A DNA stretch of 64,000 bases from the NCBI GenBank assembly GCA_945865635.1, contig CAMBEP010000005.1:86093-150092 (forward strand), written 5' to 3'. Of the stretch, positions 54,334 to 63,784 are shown piece after piece; position 1 is the stretch's first letter, and every line of letters begins with the position of its first letter. The stretch is from Candidatus Kuenenia stuttgartensis (GTDB lineage: Bacteria; Planctomycetota; Planctomycetia; Isosphaerales; Isosphaeraceae). The position numbers and the translations under genes were made by a program. The notes under the pieces were generated by a model that was given only the letters and a program-made list of their open reading frames with translations, did no database searches and was not told the DNA's origin.

Positions 54334-55269
54334 ATGGAAAGTCGAGCCCGGAACGTGCTTGAAATCTGGTCCAAAGCCTTATCTGCCTATCCTCACACCA
54401 GCGGCAAGGTGCGCGAGATTTATCAGGTCTCGCAAACGTCTCTGCTGCTCGTCGCCACCGATCGGATCTCGGCATACGACTGGATCCTCCCCAGCCTGAT
54501 CCCCGACAAGGGCCGGGTCCTGACGGGCCTCTCCGACTTCTGGTTCGACCGCCTCGGAGTGCCTCACCACCGAATCTCAAGCGATATCGCCGTGATTGCC
54601 AGCGCTGTGCCGCAACTGGCTCTGGAGCCAGCAGCCCGGGATTCGCTCAACGGGCGGGCCATGCTCGTCAGGCGTCTTCAGATTGTGCCCTTTGAGTGCG
54701 TCGTCAGGGGCTATCTCTCAGGCAGCGGATGGCGGGAATACAAGCAGAATTCAAGCGTCTGCGGCATTCAGCTTCCTGCCGGCCTGCTTGAGAGCAGCCG
54801 CCTGGCCGAACCAATTTTCACGCCTGCCACAAAGGCCACCAGCGGCCACGACGAAAATGTGAGCTTTGACCGAATGGCCAGCGATTTGGGCAGCGACCTC
54901 TCAGAGAAACTAAGATCAGCCAGCATCATGGTTTATACACGAGCTGCCGAGTGGGCCCTGCAACAGGGCCTGATTCTGGCCGACACCAAATTCGAGTGGG
55001 GTCTGGATCCGGCCAACGGTGAAATTGTTCTGGCCGATGAAGTGCTGACACCCGACAGTTCCCGATTCTGGGATGCCGAGCTCTATCAACCCGGCGGTGC
55101 TCAACCATCGTTTGACAAGCAGTTTGTGCGTGACTGGCTCGACCAGAGCGGATGGGATCATGCCAGCCGCCCACCCACCCTGCCCCCGGAAATTGTCGCC
55201 AGAACCAGAGCCAAATATGTCGACGCCTTCGAGCGTGTCACCCGCAAAGCCTTTGCCTGGCAAGCCTGA
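54334..55269 (+). CDS. purC: Phosphoribosylaminoimidazole-succinocarboxamide synthase
   Basis: Joins CAIR to aspartate in purine synthesis. The 311-residue enzyme has SGKVREIYQV, VATDRISAYDWILPS, GRVLTGLSDFWFD, ECVVRGYLSGSGW and ADTKFEWGLD, all SAICAR synthase motifs. The ATG at 54334 is preferred; it is preceded by GTG, which could also be used, and no strong ribosome site is visible. purE and purK are 43 kb away. aroC follows after 87 bases on the same strand. Confidence 0.95.
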   Translation: MESRARNVLEIWSKALSAYPHTSGKVREIYQVSQTSLLLVATDRISAYDWILPSLIPDKGRVLTGLSDFWFDRLGVPHHRISSDIAVIASAVPQLALEPAARDSLNGRAMLVRRLQIVPFECVVRGYLSGSGWREYKQNSSVCGIQLPAGLLESSRLAEPIFTPATKATSGHDENVSFDRMASDLGSDLSEKLRSASIMVYTRAAEWALQQGLILADTKFEWGLDPANGEIVLADEVLTPDSSRFWDAELYQPGGAQPSFDKQFVRDWLDQSGWDHASRPPTLPPEIVARTRAKYVDAFERVTRKAFAWQA

Positions 55270-55356
55270 TTCACTTGTTTTTTGTGATATGCTTGCCGCG
55301 TGATCTATTCCAGAAAAAAAACCTAAAACCGGCTGTAACATAAGGTCCAATGAGCA

Positions 55357-56604
55357 ATGAGCTTGCGATATCTGACGGCGGGTGAAAGCCACGGCACGGC
55401 CCTGACAGCCATTCTTGACGGCTTCCCTTCCGGCATGAAGGTGGACTTTGAAGCCATCAATTCTGAGCTCAAGCGTCGCCAGGGTGGCTACGGGCGCGGC
55501 AAGCGCCAGCAGCTTGAAACCGACCTGATCTCAGTGGAATCAGGAATCTATCATGGCGAAACCACCGGCGCCCCGCTCACCCTTCGCCTGATCAACAAAG
55601 ACGCCAAGCTTGAAAAACTGGCTGAGCCCGACGCCCCACGCGGTGGCCACATCGACCTGGCCGGCTCGCTCTCCCATGAGACCGGCATCCGCCAGGTGCT
55701 TGAGCGCGCCAGTGCCCGCGAAACAGCCATTCGTGTGGCGGTGGGTGCCATGGCAAAGCAACTGCTCAGGCACTTGCAAATCGAGGTCTTCGGCTATGTC
55801 TCGGAGCTCGGCGGTGTGGCAGCCAGGCCGCTCAGCCTGGAGCCATCGGTGCGCGACGCAAGCCCTGTCTATACGCTCAACCCGCAAGCCGATCTGGCCA
55901 TTATCGCTGCGATTGATGCGGCCAAGGCGGCTGGCGACACCTTGGGCGGCGTCCTGGAGACAATCGTTACAGGCTGCCCCATGGGTCTGGGCTCGCACAC
56001 CCAGTACGACCGCAAGCTCGACGCCCGACTGGCCGCCGCCGTGATCAGCATTCAGGCCTTCAAGGCCGTCGAGTTCGGGCTTGGCTGCGAAGTGGCCCGC
56101 AGGCCTGGATCACAGGTCATGGACCCGATCCGTTATGAACCCAATCACGACCCCGACGATCGCCGATTCGGGTTCCGCCGCCCATCAAACAATGCCGGCG
56201 GAATCGAGGGCGGAACCTCCAATGGCGAACCAATCCTGATCCGGGCCTTCAAAAAGCCGATCAGCACTCTGGCCGCACGGGGGCCAAGCATTAAAATGGC
56301 AACAAAAACAGAGTCGCCTGCAAGTTATGAGCGTTCGGACGTCTGCGCCGTACCCGCCGCCAGCGTGATCATGGAAAATGTGGTCGCTTTTGAGATCGCA
56401 GCCGCTGTGATTGAAAAGTTTGGGAGCGGTAGTCTGGGCTCGCTCATCGAATCCCTTCAAACCATGCACAATCGCACCAGCCGACATCTGGAAACCTGGC
56501 CCCCCTCTGCCAATGCCGTGAACACGACCAAGGCTGAAGGTGTGGCGACCCGTTCCTCGGTTCTGGAACAGGCCCGCCGGGGATCGTCAGGCCAAACCGG
56601 ATAA
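55357..56604 (+). CDS. aroC: Chorismate synthase
   Basis: Last step of the shikimate pathway, converting EPSP to chorismate with reduced FMN. The 415-residue protein begins MSLRYLTAGESHG and shows RRQGGYGRGKRQ, SHETGIRQVLERASARETAIRVAVG, FGFRRPSNNAGGIEGGTSNG and ARGPSIKMATKTESPA. It is slightly longer than most, with a Ser/Gly-rich tail. It is cotranscribed at least potentially with purC upstream. Confidence 0.96.
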   Translation: MSLRYLTAGESHGTALTAILDGFPSGMKVDFEAINSELKRRQGGYGRGKRQQLETDLISVESGIYHGETTGAPLTLRLINKDAKLEKLAEPDAPRGGHIDLAGSLSHETGIRQVLERASARETAIRVAVGAMAKQLLRHLQIEVFGYVSELGGVAARPLSLEPSVRDASPVYTLNPQADLAIIAAIDAAKAAGDTLGGVLETIVTGCPMGLGSHTQYDRKLDARLAAAVISIQAFKAVEFGLGCEVARRPGSQVMDPIRYEPNHDPDDRRFGFRRPSNNAGGIEGGTSNGEPILIRAFKKPISTLAARGPSIKMATKTESPASYERSDVCAVPAASVIMENVVAFEIAAAVIEKFGSGSLGSLIESLQTMHNRTSRHLETWPPSANAVNTTKAEGVATRSSVLEQARRGSSGQTG

Positions 56605-56848
56605 GCCCGTTTCATGCCGCGATTGACCGACTTATATCCAAGGCCAAATTCGGAGATCTGCCGACCATAAGCAGGTGGCCAATTCCTGCCAGCCAGCGAT
56701 TGCATGCCCTGCCTGCCTGAAATTGTAATCACAGCTGGTGGATTCCTCCGATAAAGAGAATTGAGAAGCTCGAAAAAGGCGGGGCACATGGATGTGGCCC
56801 GATCTTCGGTTTTTGGACAGTTTTTACCCACGGATCGGGTGCCAGATC

Positions 56849-58216
56849 ATGATCAGCATCAGCCGCCCACATCGACAGATGGCGGCCACGGCGATGGTTG
56901 TCGTGGCGATGATTTTACCCACCTTTTCTACGCTTTGGTGGGCCTTTACGGTCAATCGCCCCGGCCATGTCCGAGACGTCGAAGTCCGCCTCTCCCGAGC
57001 CCTGGGCCTGCAAGTCGGGCTTGAAGCCGTTGATTACCCACGCCCGGGCGAGATCGTCCTGACAGGCGCGATTTTTCGCCAGGAGGAGCCACGCGGCCGA
57101 GTCTTCCGCGAAGTCGCACGCGCCCGGCAACTGACCCTGAAGCCGAAAGAGAATGTCTACTTGCTCGAAGGCTCTGATGTCGAGCTTTTTGGCGATAGCT
57201 CCGATACCGCCCTTGCCCAAATCGGGCTCATCCTCCAGAAAGCCTCCATCGACCCGGAATCGATCCGCCGAATGACTTTCGCAATCGATCGGTGCCGCAT
57301 GCAGGTGGAACATGGAGCAGGCGGCCTCCCGGTGAAGATGGAATGGAGGTCTGTGGCAGGCAGTGTGGAATCTCGCCATGACCAAGCCATTGTTCAGGCC
57401 AGTGCCTGGCACCACGAGGCCGACCGCCGAACACGCTGCGAACTGAAACTGACTCGCAAGCGACAAGGCCAGGACGCCTCTACCCACCTCTCTCTGGCGA
57501 CCATGGAAGGCCCCCCTCTGCCCTGCAATACACTTGAGCCAATCATCGACATGCCCGGCTGGCTCGGCGAGAAGGCCCGCCTGCAAGGCCAATTGACGCT
57601 CAGCCAAGTGGAGAATCAGCCCTGGGAAGCCCAGTTTTCAGGCAGCCTGGAAGAAGTCGACCTCTCCCGCATGATCAACGGTCGGTTCGGATCACACAGG
57701 CTGACAGGGGTCGGCCAGGTTCAGGTCAAACAAGCCATTTGGGGCGATCGGCCCGGCCAGGGTTCGGGCTGGCGCGAAATCCAGGGCGACCTGACCTCAG
57801 GCCCCGGCAAGGCCAGTCAGGGGCTCCTTCTGGCTATGGGTCAACAAATGCGATTCCGCCTGGCCCCCAACCTTCATACCCCCAAGAAACCCAGCGATGA
57901 AGTGGATTTTGGCAGCTTCGGACTCCAGTTCCACCTGACCGAAGATGGCCAAATCCAGTTCGGCGGTGCCTGCGGCCCGGATTTCGGGCCCGATGTCGTC
58001 GCCATTTCCACCCAAGCCAAGCCCACCCCAATCATGGCCGCTCCGAAAACCATGGTCAATGTCCGCGGGCTCCTGAAAACCCTATTCCCCGTAAATATCG
58101 CCCAGGCCGAATTGCTCGTGCCCACCACCCGGGAATCGCAGTCGCTACAGCGATACCTTCCCATGCCATCGTCAAGACTCAACGGGGCCCAGGTCCTGCC
58201 TGCATCGCACCAATAA
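56849..58216 (+). CDS. Membrane-anchored protein of unknown function
   Basis: A 455-residue protein with one N-terminal hydrophobic helix (AATAMVVVAMILPTFSTLWW) and a long extracytoplasmic part. The rest has alternating beta-type sequence with phrases such as WLGEKARLQGQLTLSQ and LLLAMGQQMRFRLAP that loosely recall AsmA/DUF748-like proteins, but I do not assign it. Start at 56849 was chosen so the TM helix is near the N-terminus; ATGs upstream at 56792 and inside the helix region are alternatives. It follows aroC by about 240 bases. Confidence 0.6.
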   Translation: MISISRPHRQMAATAMVVVAMILPTFSTLWWAFTVNRPGHVRDVEVRLSRALGLQVGLEAVDYPRPGEIVLTGAIFRQEEPRGRVFREVARARQLTLKPKENVYLLEGSDVELFGDSSDTALAQIGLILQKASIDPESIRRMTFAIDRCRMQVEHGAGGLPVKMEWRSVAGSVESRHDQAIVQASAWHHEADRRTRCELKLTRKRQGQDASTHLSLATMEGPPLPCNTLEPIIDMPGWLGEKARLQGQLTLSQVENQPWEAQFSGSLEEVDLSRMINGRFGSHRLTGVGQVQVKQAIWGDRPGQGSGWREIQGDLTSGPGKASQGLLLAMGQQMRFRLAPNLHTPKKPSDEVDFGSFGLQFHLTEDGQIQFGGACGPDFGPDVVAISTQAKPTPIMAAPKTMVNVRGLLKTLFPVNIAQAELLVPTTRESQSLQRYLPMPSSRLNGAQVLPASHQ

Positions 58217-58317
58217 TCCAAAAATTGCGAATTCATGGGCAATACGGTACCTGCCCGATTCGCAATCCGCTTGATCATATCCCATCCTGATGGGTTCATC
58301 GAAACACTGGTATAATC

Positions 58318-59073
58318 ATGCCACTAAATGGTCATGTGACCCTTGAAATTGCCGTAGAAACCCTTGACGACGCCATGGCCGCCATTCGTGGCGGTGCCGA
58401 TCGCCTGGAACTCGGCTCGGCCCTTGAATTGGGTGGCCTGACACCCGGCTTTGGCATCCTTTCATCAATCCAGGCCGAAACCACTTTGCCCATCATGGCC
58501 ATGGTTCGGCCCCGACCTGGCGGATGCCATTACAGCGACCGCGATTTTGCAGTCATGCTCAAGGATCGCGATTTCCTCATCCACAATGGCGCCAGAGGCC
58601 TCGTCTTTGGCTTCCTCGACCGCGACGGGCACATCCAGATCTCACAGCTTGAAACCTTCCTCAAAGGCATTCCCGACGGCATTCAAACCGTCTTTCATCG
58701 CGCCTTTGATTTCGTCGAAAATCCCTTCGAAGCACTCCAGATACTTGTCGATCATCGTGTCAGCCGAATTCTGACCAGTGGCCTGAAACCTGCCATCACC
58801 GACGGCTTTGAGACCATCCGCCAACTGATCGATTTCGCCCAGGGCCGGATTGAAATTCTTGGAGGAGGCGGAATTCGCCTCGAAAATGTTCGCGAAGTTG
58901 TCGAACTGACTGGCCTTTCGCAAATCCATGCCTCATGTCGGGCCACAGCTCAGGACCGGTCTCCAAGATTACGCCCTGAAATTCGCTTCGGATTACCAGA
59001 AATGCCTCCGGAAACCCTCCATCGACGCACCGACGCCAGCCTCGTGGCCTGCATGCGGGCCGCCTTGATCTAA
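58318..59073 (+). CDS. cutC: Copper homeostasis protein CutC family
   Basis: A 251-residue TIM-barrel protein. LEIAVETLDDAMAAIRGGADRLELGSALELGGLTPG is the family N-terminus in outline (key parts GADRLEL and GGLTPG), followed by MVRPRPGGCHYSD, FHRAFDF, RILTSG and ILGGGGI. CutC proteins were linked to copper tolerance in E. coli, though the biochemical role remains unsettled. No metal-binding Cys cluster beyond conserved residues is seen. Confidence 0.92.
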   Translation: MPLNGHVTLEIAVETLDDAMAAIRGGADRLELGSALELGGLTPGFGILSSIQAETTLPIMAMVRPRPGGCHYSDRDFAVMLKDRDFLIHNGARGLVFGFLDRDGHIQISQLETFLKGIPDGIQTVFHRAFDFVENPFEALQILVDHRVSRILTSGLKPAITDGFETIRQLIDFAQGRIEILGGGGIRLENVREVVELTGLSQIHASCRATAQDRSPRLRPEIRFGLPEMPPETLHRRTDASLVACMRAALI

Positions 59074-59088
59074 CCTCAATCCACAATC

Positions 59089-59118
59089 AAAAAAAGCCCG
59101 CAGCAGCTTGCCACGGGC
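59089..59118 (-). terminator. Terminator-like hairpin on - strand
   Basis: On the - strand GCCCG and CGGGC (59114-59118 and 59096-59100) are followed by a run of seven T's. The only gene it could serve is the YTV gene beyond the MITE-like element; it may be fortuitous. Confidence 0.45.
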
Positions 59119-59124
59119 CCGACT

Positions 59125-59395
59125 TATACTTGTCGCAGTCAAAAAAGAGACATCCCGCAACAGAAAGATGCCGGAGGCATCAAAGCAAGTAGCCGGTGGT
59201 TGAGCGAAGCGACACCTTCCGGTCATGAGGTCTAAAAAAAAGCTGCTGGCACCCCGGCAGGGGTGCAAGACCTTATGTTGCGTCGTCGTGTCCGGTGGTG
59301 TCGTCGCTGACGCTCCTCAACCACCGGCTACTGGCTCCAGATGCCTTCGGCATCGTTTTGATCAAAAAGTGCCATTCATGACCGCGAAGAGTATA
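59125..59395 (+). mobile_element. MITE-like inverted-repeat element, copy C
   Basis: About 271 bases, same orientation as copy B. Tips TATACTTGTCGCAGTCA and (inward) TATACTCTTCGCGGTCA. It has intact GATGCCggaGGCATC and GATGCCttcGGCATC mini-hairpins and inverted CCGGTGGTTGA arms. A CT-dinucleotide run follows at 59399-59412. Confidence 0.85.
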
Positions 59396-59433
59396 AATTC
59401 TCTCTCTCTCTTCAAGCAATCAGCCTCAGTGGG

Positions 59434-60375
59434 TCACTGCTGGGCAGAGGCCTGTGCTGAAGCCGCCGGAGCCGCAACCGGCACCATGACACTTGTGGTC
59501 ACTGGCACCTGATTCTGAACCTGCTTGGCCACACATTCCATGACCGTCACCTGAACTTGTTCCGGCACCTGGCGAGCCACGCAGCGGGTCACTGTCTCCT
59601 GAACCTGACGGGCACGCTTTTCGCAGACCTGAACCGGCACTTCACGATAAGCCACTTTGGTCACATTTCGCATGACCTGCTGCGGCACCATCTTGCGAAC
59701 CACTTGCTGGCATGACACCGTTTCCTGAACCGGCACCATCTTGGTGCGGCAAACCGTCTTGTATTCCGTCGAGGCAACCGTCTTGCAGACAGGCTTTTCG
59801 ACATAAACCTGCTCGCACTCATAACCAGTCACCACGGCCTTGACCTTCGCCTTGCCGCATCCACAGAGACCGTGATGGCCGCACTGAACCACGTTTTGAA
59901 CCACAGGAACCTGGCGCGTCACATAGCTGCCTTGCGTTTCCGTGACTTTCTGATAGCGTGTCACAGGCACTTGCTCCGTCACTTGCTGCGGCACATAACG
60001 TGTCACAACCTTGTTGACCATCTGGGTTTCGCAAACCGGCTTGTAAATGGTGGTCGCCACCTGTTCACAGACCGTGTAAGGCTGCTTGACCATCTTGGTC
60101 ACCATCACACTATCATAAACAGTGCGTGTGACCGGCACCTGCTCCTGAGTCATCTCCGTGCGGTAGCGGGTCTTGGTCACCGTGCGAGGCACCTGCTCAT
60201 AAACCGTCTGAGTGACTGTCTGATAAGACGTCACCTGTTGGGACACCATCGCTGGCTGAGGATTGGTGCAAGGCGTCTTGCCACAGTGGCAGGCCCGGGC
60301 CTCATTTCCCGCCAGGCTCATCATCGAAAGCCCAGCAGTAAACAACCAGCCAACTTTGCGAAAACTCTGGTTCAT
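59434..60375 (-). CDS. Exported YTV-repeat protein, short paralogue
   Basis: A 313-residue protein with a signal peptide ending near SLAGNEARA-CHC. It contains repeats such as VTSYQTVTQTVYEQVPRTV and KMVPQQVMRNV, with Cys-rich patches (CGHHGLCGCGK) in the centre. It shares the YTV pattern with the larger protein at 17.9 kb. The ATG at 60375 follows GGAGAATGGACCG. It is probably a cell-wall or surface protein. Confidence 0.83.
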   Translation of the reverse strand: MNQSFRKVGWLFTAGLSMMSLAGNEARACHCGKTPCTNPQPAMVSQQVTSYQTVTQTVYEQVPRTVTKTRYRTEMTQEQVPVTRTVYDSVMVTKMVKQPYTVCEQVATTIYKPVCETQMVNKVVTRYVPQQVTEQVPVTRYQKVTETQGSYVTRQVPVVQNVVQCGHHGLCGCGKAKVKAVVTGYECEQVYVEKPVCKTVASTEYKTVCRTKMVPVQETVSCQQVVRKMVPQQVMRNVTKVAYREVPVQVCEKRARQVQETVTRCVARQVPEQVQVTVMECVAKQVQNQVPVTTSVMVPVAAPAASAQASAQQ

Positions 60376-60548
60376 CGGTCCATTCTCCAGGATGCAAATC
60401 AGAAAAAGGTGGCAAAAGGCCCCGATCATCTCGGTGATCATCCAGAAATTCATGGATGCCAAACTTCCCATTCCACCACATGTCATCTATCATCCGAAAC
60501 TCAGGCCATTAGAGTCAACGCAAAACCCCCATTTCATGAGATTTTCAT

Positions 60549-61052
60549 ATGATTCTCAGATCACTCAAACAGCCTTTTCGTCAAAAGCCCTACATTCGAG
60601 AAGTTCCATCCAACCGAATTAAAGATTTGCGGATTTCGGTTGGACTTTTGGTCTTTTTAGGGTGTGGCGGTACGGAATTGGCGGAGAAGTCTGCGCCGAA
60701 GTCGGCTCAGAGGGTGAAGCCGGAGGGGCTTTTAATCATTACCCGCGAACTCGATTTGGGCACATTGCCCCTGGGCGGTACATTGGAGGCAACGCTTGCC
60801 CTAAAGAACCCGAGCAAGACCGAGTCGATTGATGTGGAGAGTTATGAAATCAGCCGGCCGGGAATCGATGTTGAGCCGAAGCAAATGACAATTGCGCCAC
60901 AGGCAACAAAGCCGATCCAATTCAAGATCCTGCGCGAAGCCACCCAAACCCCAGGCGAACAGAGATGGGACGTGACCGCACTGGTCAATCAACAACAGGT
61001 CGTCTTTCGAACAACCTTAAAATTGAAGGTGGAACCAGGGAAGAGCAAATGA
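60549..61052 (+). CDS. DUF1573-like lipoprotein
   Basis: A 167-residue protein. The lipobox LLVFLGC follows a longer than usual N-region. The mature part (LDLGTLPLGGTLEATLALKNPS onward) has the beta-sandwich pattern of DUF1573 proteins, which resemble Ig-like/ASH domains. Role unknown. It is divergent from the short YTV gene, with 173 bases between. Confidence 0.7.
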   Translation: MILRSLKQPFRQKPYIREVPSNRIKDLRISVGLLVFLGCGGTELAEKSAPKSAQRVKPEGLLIITRELDLGTLPLGGTLEATLALKNPSKTESIDVESYEISRPGIDVEPKQMTIAPQATKPIQFKILREATQTPGEQRWDVTALVNQQQVVFRTTLKLKVEPGKSK

Positions 61053-61106
61053 AAATGAATGGATTTCTGGAGACTACAATTTCAAGATTCAAAAAAAATA
61101 GTCTCC

Positions 61107-61346
61107 TCAGCAGAATTTGTGAAAGTGTTTAGGCTCTGGTAGATCCCCAAGGTTATGAATCAGAGCCAGTTGCGTGAATCTGGCAGTTCTGGATCCGTAC
61201 GACTCACTTGATACCAGTTTCACCTTGTTATTCATGCCTTCTACGGCTTCTGTTCAAAGCTCGCCTCTGACTTTAAACCAGTTCATCATGAATCCGCGAT
61301 GCTTTTGAATGGTCGATCGCACTTTAGTCACACTCTTCAACAGTCG
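61107..61346 (-). pseudogene. ISL3-family transposase remnant
   Basis: The - strand frame read from 61346 gives KHRGFMMNWFKVRGEL, an in-frame stop, then TEAVEGMNNKVKL, SYGSRTARFTQLALIHNLGDLPEP and a FC terminus. This matches the C-terminal end of ISL3 transposases, in which E-G-x-N-N-K belongs to the catalytic domain. A stop replaces a conserved SSG-type segment, so the copy is dead. The stretch up to 61660 shows a weak CxxCG-like trace but no clear N-terminal half. Confidence 0.7.
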
Positions 61347-61660
61347 CCGCTACCGCATCCTCCACAAGCGAAGGGGGCATGATGAAGGTCTTGCTGGTCG
61401 TGCTGAACGGGTACGTCTAATATAATAAAAATGTATATCACTTTGTGAAGCCCTCTTTTCTTCCCTGCCGTCGGCTTTTGTTCCCAGCCTTCATGCAAGT
61501 TTGACAACGCTCGAACCTGGAACAGATTCAGGAGAAAAATCATGCAAAAGTGGTGAGGACTGAAAAGACCATGCCAGACAAGTTGCAAATGGGCCAATCA
61601 TTATGATATGATAAAGCTTGGATCCTATAACTACCTTGATTTGGTTTCTGGGGGCGATTC
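61347..61660. other. Intergenic stretch upstream of membrane protein gene
   Basis: Nothing clearly recognisable; a - strand open frame (61337-61597) is not convincing and may be more decayed transposon sequence. The promoter of the gene at 61661 should lie here. Confidence 0.4.
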
Positions 61661-63730
61661 ATGCCAGCCATTTCATGCTACATCGTCGGGCTCTTTCTTC
61701 TGATCGTTCCCGGTTTTTGGTTTGCTCCATTACTCCGCTATGCCGGCTTTCGCTCAATTGAGCGCATCTCGCTCTCGGTCGCGCTGGGACCAGTCATCGT
61801 CTCAATGGTCATGATGGGGTCGCTTGCTTTGGGTATACCTGCGCAGCACGCTTCCATATTGGCTGCGGCAATCGGCTTATTCGGCTTCGGGTGGGCGGTT
61901 ATTGAGCTGCGAAACCTCTCCATAAATTCCTTCAGGACCATTGCTTTGGATTCATTCGTTCTGGCCATTGCAATGCCGTTTACCTGGGTGATCGCCTTTT
62001 GGCTCTTTGTGCCTGGGTTTCGTGTGTTCAATTGCCACGCGCTGATGCAGGTTGATATCATCAATGCCCTGGCTCGCGGCCCATTTCCACCTGAAGAACC
62101 CGAAATGGCCGGTCTTGTCTGCTCTTACTCCTGGTTCATCAATCTCTTCTGGCTGGCTCAATCTGCACTGACAGGTCTATCGCCTACGATCTTCGTCGTG
62201 CCCAATAATCTGGTTCTGCTTGGTGCCCAGGTTCTACTTGGGTTCTCGCTCGGCCGGCGATCAGGGCTGACAAATCGCTACGCCGGCTTCTCCATCTGCC
62301 TTTCCTTGTTCGGAACCGGCTTGATATGGATTCCTTTGAAACTCATCAAGCGGTCGGTCAGCATGGCCATGGTTGGCCAATTCACGCCATTGCTGGCGAA
62401 ATATCCGAACATGGACGCCATGCCGTTCGCCTTTCCATTGTTTACGGGCCTGCTTATTCTCGCCGTGCGCCACGAGCGAGTGGCGGCACGCGATGCCGCG
62501 GCACTCTTCATCCTCACAGCCTCATTTGGCTTTGCTTACCCGGCCCTATTGCCAGCAGCCGGTTGCGTTATTGCGGCTTGGACATTGCGATTGGCATTGG
62601 GCTTTGATCGTGGGCGAGTGACCGTTTGGCAGATGGCCACCATGATCTGTGCCCTTATGATCGCTTTCATCGCCGCAATCGCCGGTCCGGCAGTCCTGAT
62701 CAAATTGGTTTCAGTGGATCGGTCAGGCTCAGCCGTCTCCATGCTCTCTGTTTTTGACCCGCGTCTCTCCAATAAAATGTTGCTGGGCTATGTGGCTCTT
62801 GGGGGCTTGATACTCCTGGGTAGCCTGGCATTCATCATTCCAGCCCGCTCGTCAAAAGCATTACGCTGGCAGACCGCCCTCGGTGCAGGTACGTTGGCCG
62901 CATTATTTGGAGGAATCCTGCTCCTGGCTGGCCTGCCGGTGCGTCTCGCATTTTTTTTTGTTTCCTCGGCCATGACGATCTCGCTTGCCGCGATCTGGCC
63001 AATGCACCCCACGGCAACTTTGTGGCTGATCGGCTTTGGCTGCCTGGCGTTTTATGTCGGCTTTAATGTCGCAAACCTGGAGTACAAGTACCTTCTGGCC
63101 GCCAACATCGCCCTGGCACCCGCCGCCGCCGCAGGGCTCCAGGCCGCCTTCAGAAATGCTCCAGCCCTGGGTCGAACCACGGCGAATTCCATTCAGGCCG
63201 TGCTGGCGGCTTTCATGTTTTTCTTGGTGTTTGTCAGGGGCTATCACATTCCGGCTGTTCTCAGTTCGGTGCCGGTCGTTGCCGAGCAAGTCTTCCCGAT
63301 GGAGCTGGACCCAGCCCAGCCTGAGTGGGGCTGGGTGAGCTGCGTTCGCGCGAAGACACCGCCAGAGACCATCGTGGTCTCCCGAAACGACCCGATTCAT
63401 GTTTCCGCATTTCTGGACAGGTCCATGTTCCTGCCCAGTGGCGGAGACGCCGGCTACCTGCTTGACCATCGATACAACATGACCCACTTTCGAGGCCACG
63501 CGGCAAGTCTCTACGAAGCGCGGGCCGAGACGATCCGGCAGCTTTACTGCGATGCATCAATGCGTGGCGATGGCGTCGCCGAGCTGATCCGACTGGGCCG
63601 ACCTGTTGCTCTTCACTTGAAAGCGGGCGACCAGGCACTCCGAACCTGGCTACTCGAAACCAAGACAGGCCAGCCCCTGCGTGAAACTGCCGACGACGCA
63701 CTCTGGCTGATCCCAATCCCAGTGAAATAA
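61661..63730 (+). CDS. Large polytopic membrane protein
   Basis: A 689-residue protein with about 13 hydrophobic helices in the first 550 residues and a soluble C-terminal domain of about 140 residues (from PEWGWVSCVRAKTPPETIVVSRND). The overall plan, with a first loop containing a DII motif (MQVDIINALARG), resembles GT-C glycosyltransferase-like or dolichyl-phosphate-mannose-type membrane proteins, but no defining motif is certain. It may act in surface glycan assembly. The gene lies between two ISL3-related sequences. Confidence 0.75.
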   Translation: MPAISCYIVGLFLLIVPGFWFAPLLRYAGFRSIERISLSVALGPVIVSMVMMGSLALGIPAQHASILAAAIGLFGFGWAVIELRNLSINSFRTIALDSFVLAIAMPFTWVIAFWLFVPGFRVFNCHALMQVDIINALARGPFPPEEPEMAGLVCSYSWFINLFWLAQSALTGLSPTIFVVPNNLVLLGAQVLLGFSLGRRSGLTNRYAGFSICLSLFGTGLIWIPLKLIKRSVSMAMVGQFTPLLAKYPNMDAMPFAFPLFTGLLILAVRHERVAARDAAALFILTASFGFAYPALLPAAGCVIAAWTLRLALGFDRGRVTVWQMATMICALMIAFIAAIAGPAVLIKLVSVDRSGSAVSMLSVFDPRLSNKMLLGYVALGGLILLGSLAFIIPARSSKALRWQTALGAGTLAALFGGILLLAGLPVRLAFFFVSSAMTISLAAIWPMHPTATLWLIGFGCLAFYVGFNVANLEYKYLLAANIALAPAAAAGLQAAFRNAPALGRTTANSIQAVLAAFMFFLVFVRGYHIPAVLSSVPVVAEQVFPMELDPAQPEWGWVSCVRAKTPPETIVVSRNDPIHVSAFLDRSMFLPSGGDAGYLLDHRYNMTHFRGHAASLYEARAETIRQLYCDASMRGDGVAELIRLGRPVALHLKAGDQALRTWLLETKTGQPLRETADDALWLIPIPVK

Positions 63731-63784
63731 AGAGGCTCGACCAAATCGGCAAGACCAATCCCAATTTTTCCCTGAGAAGGGGGT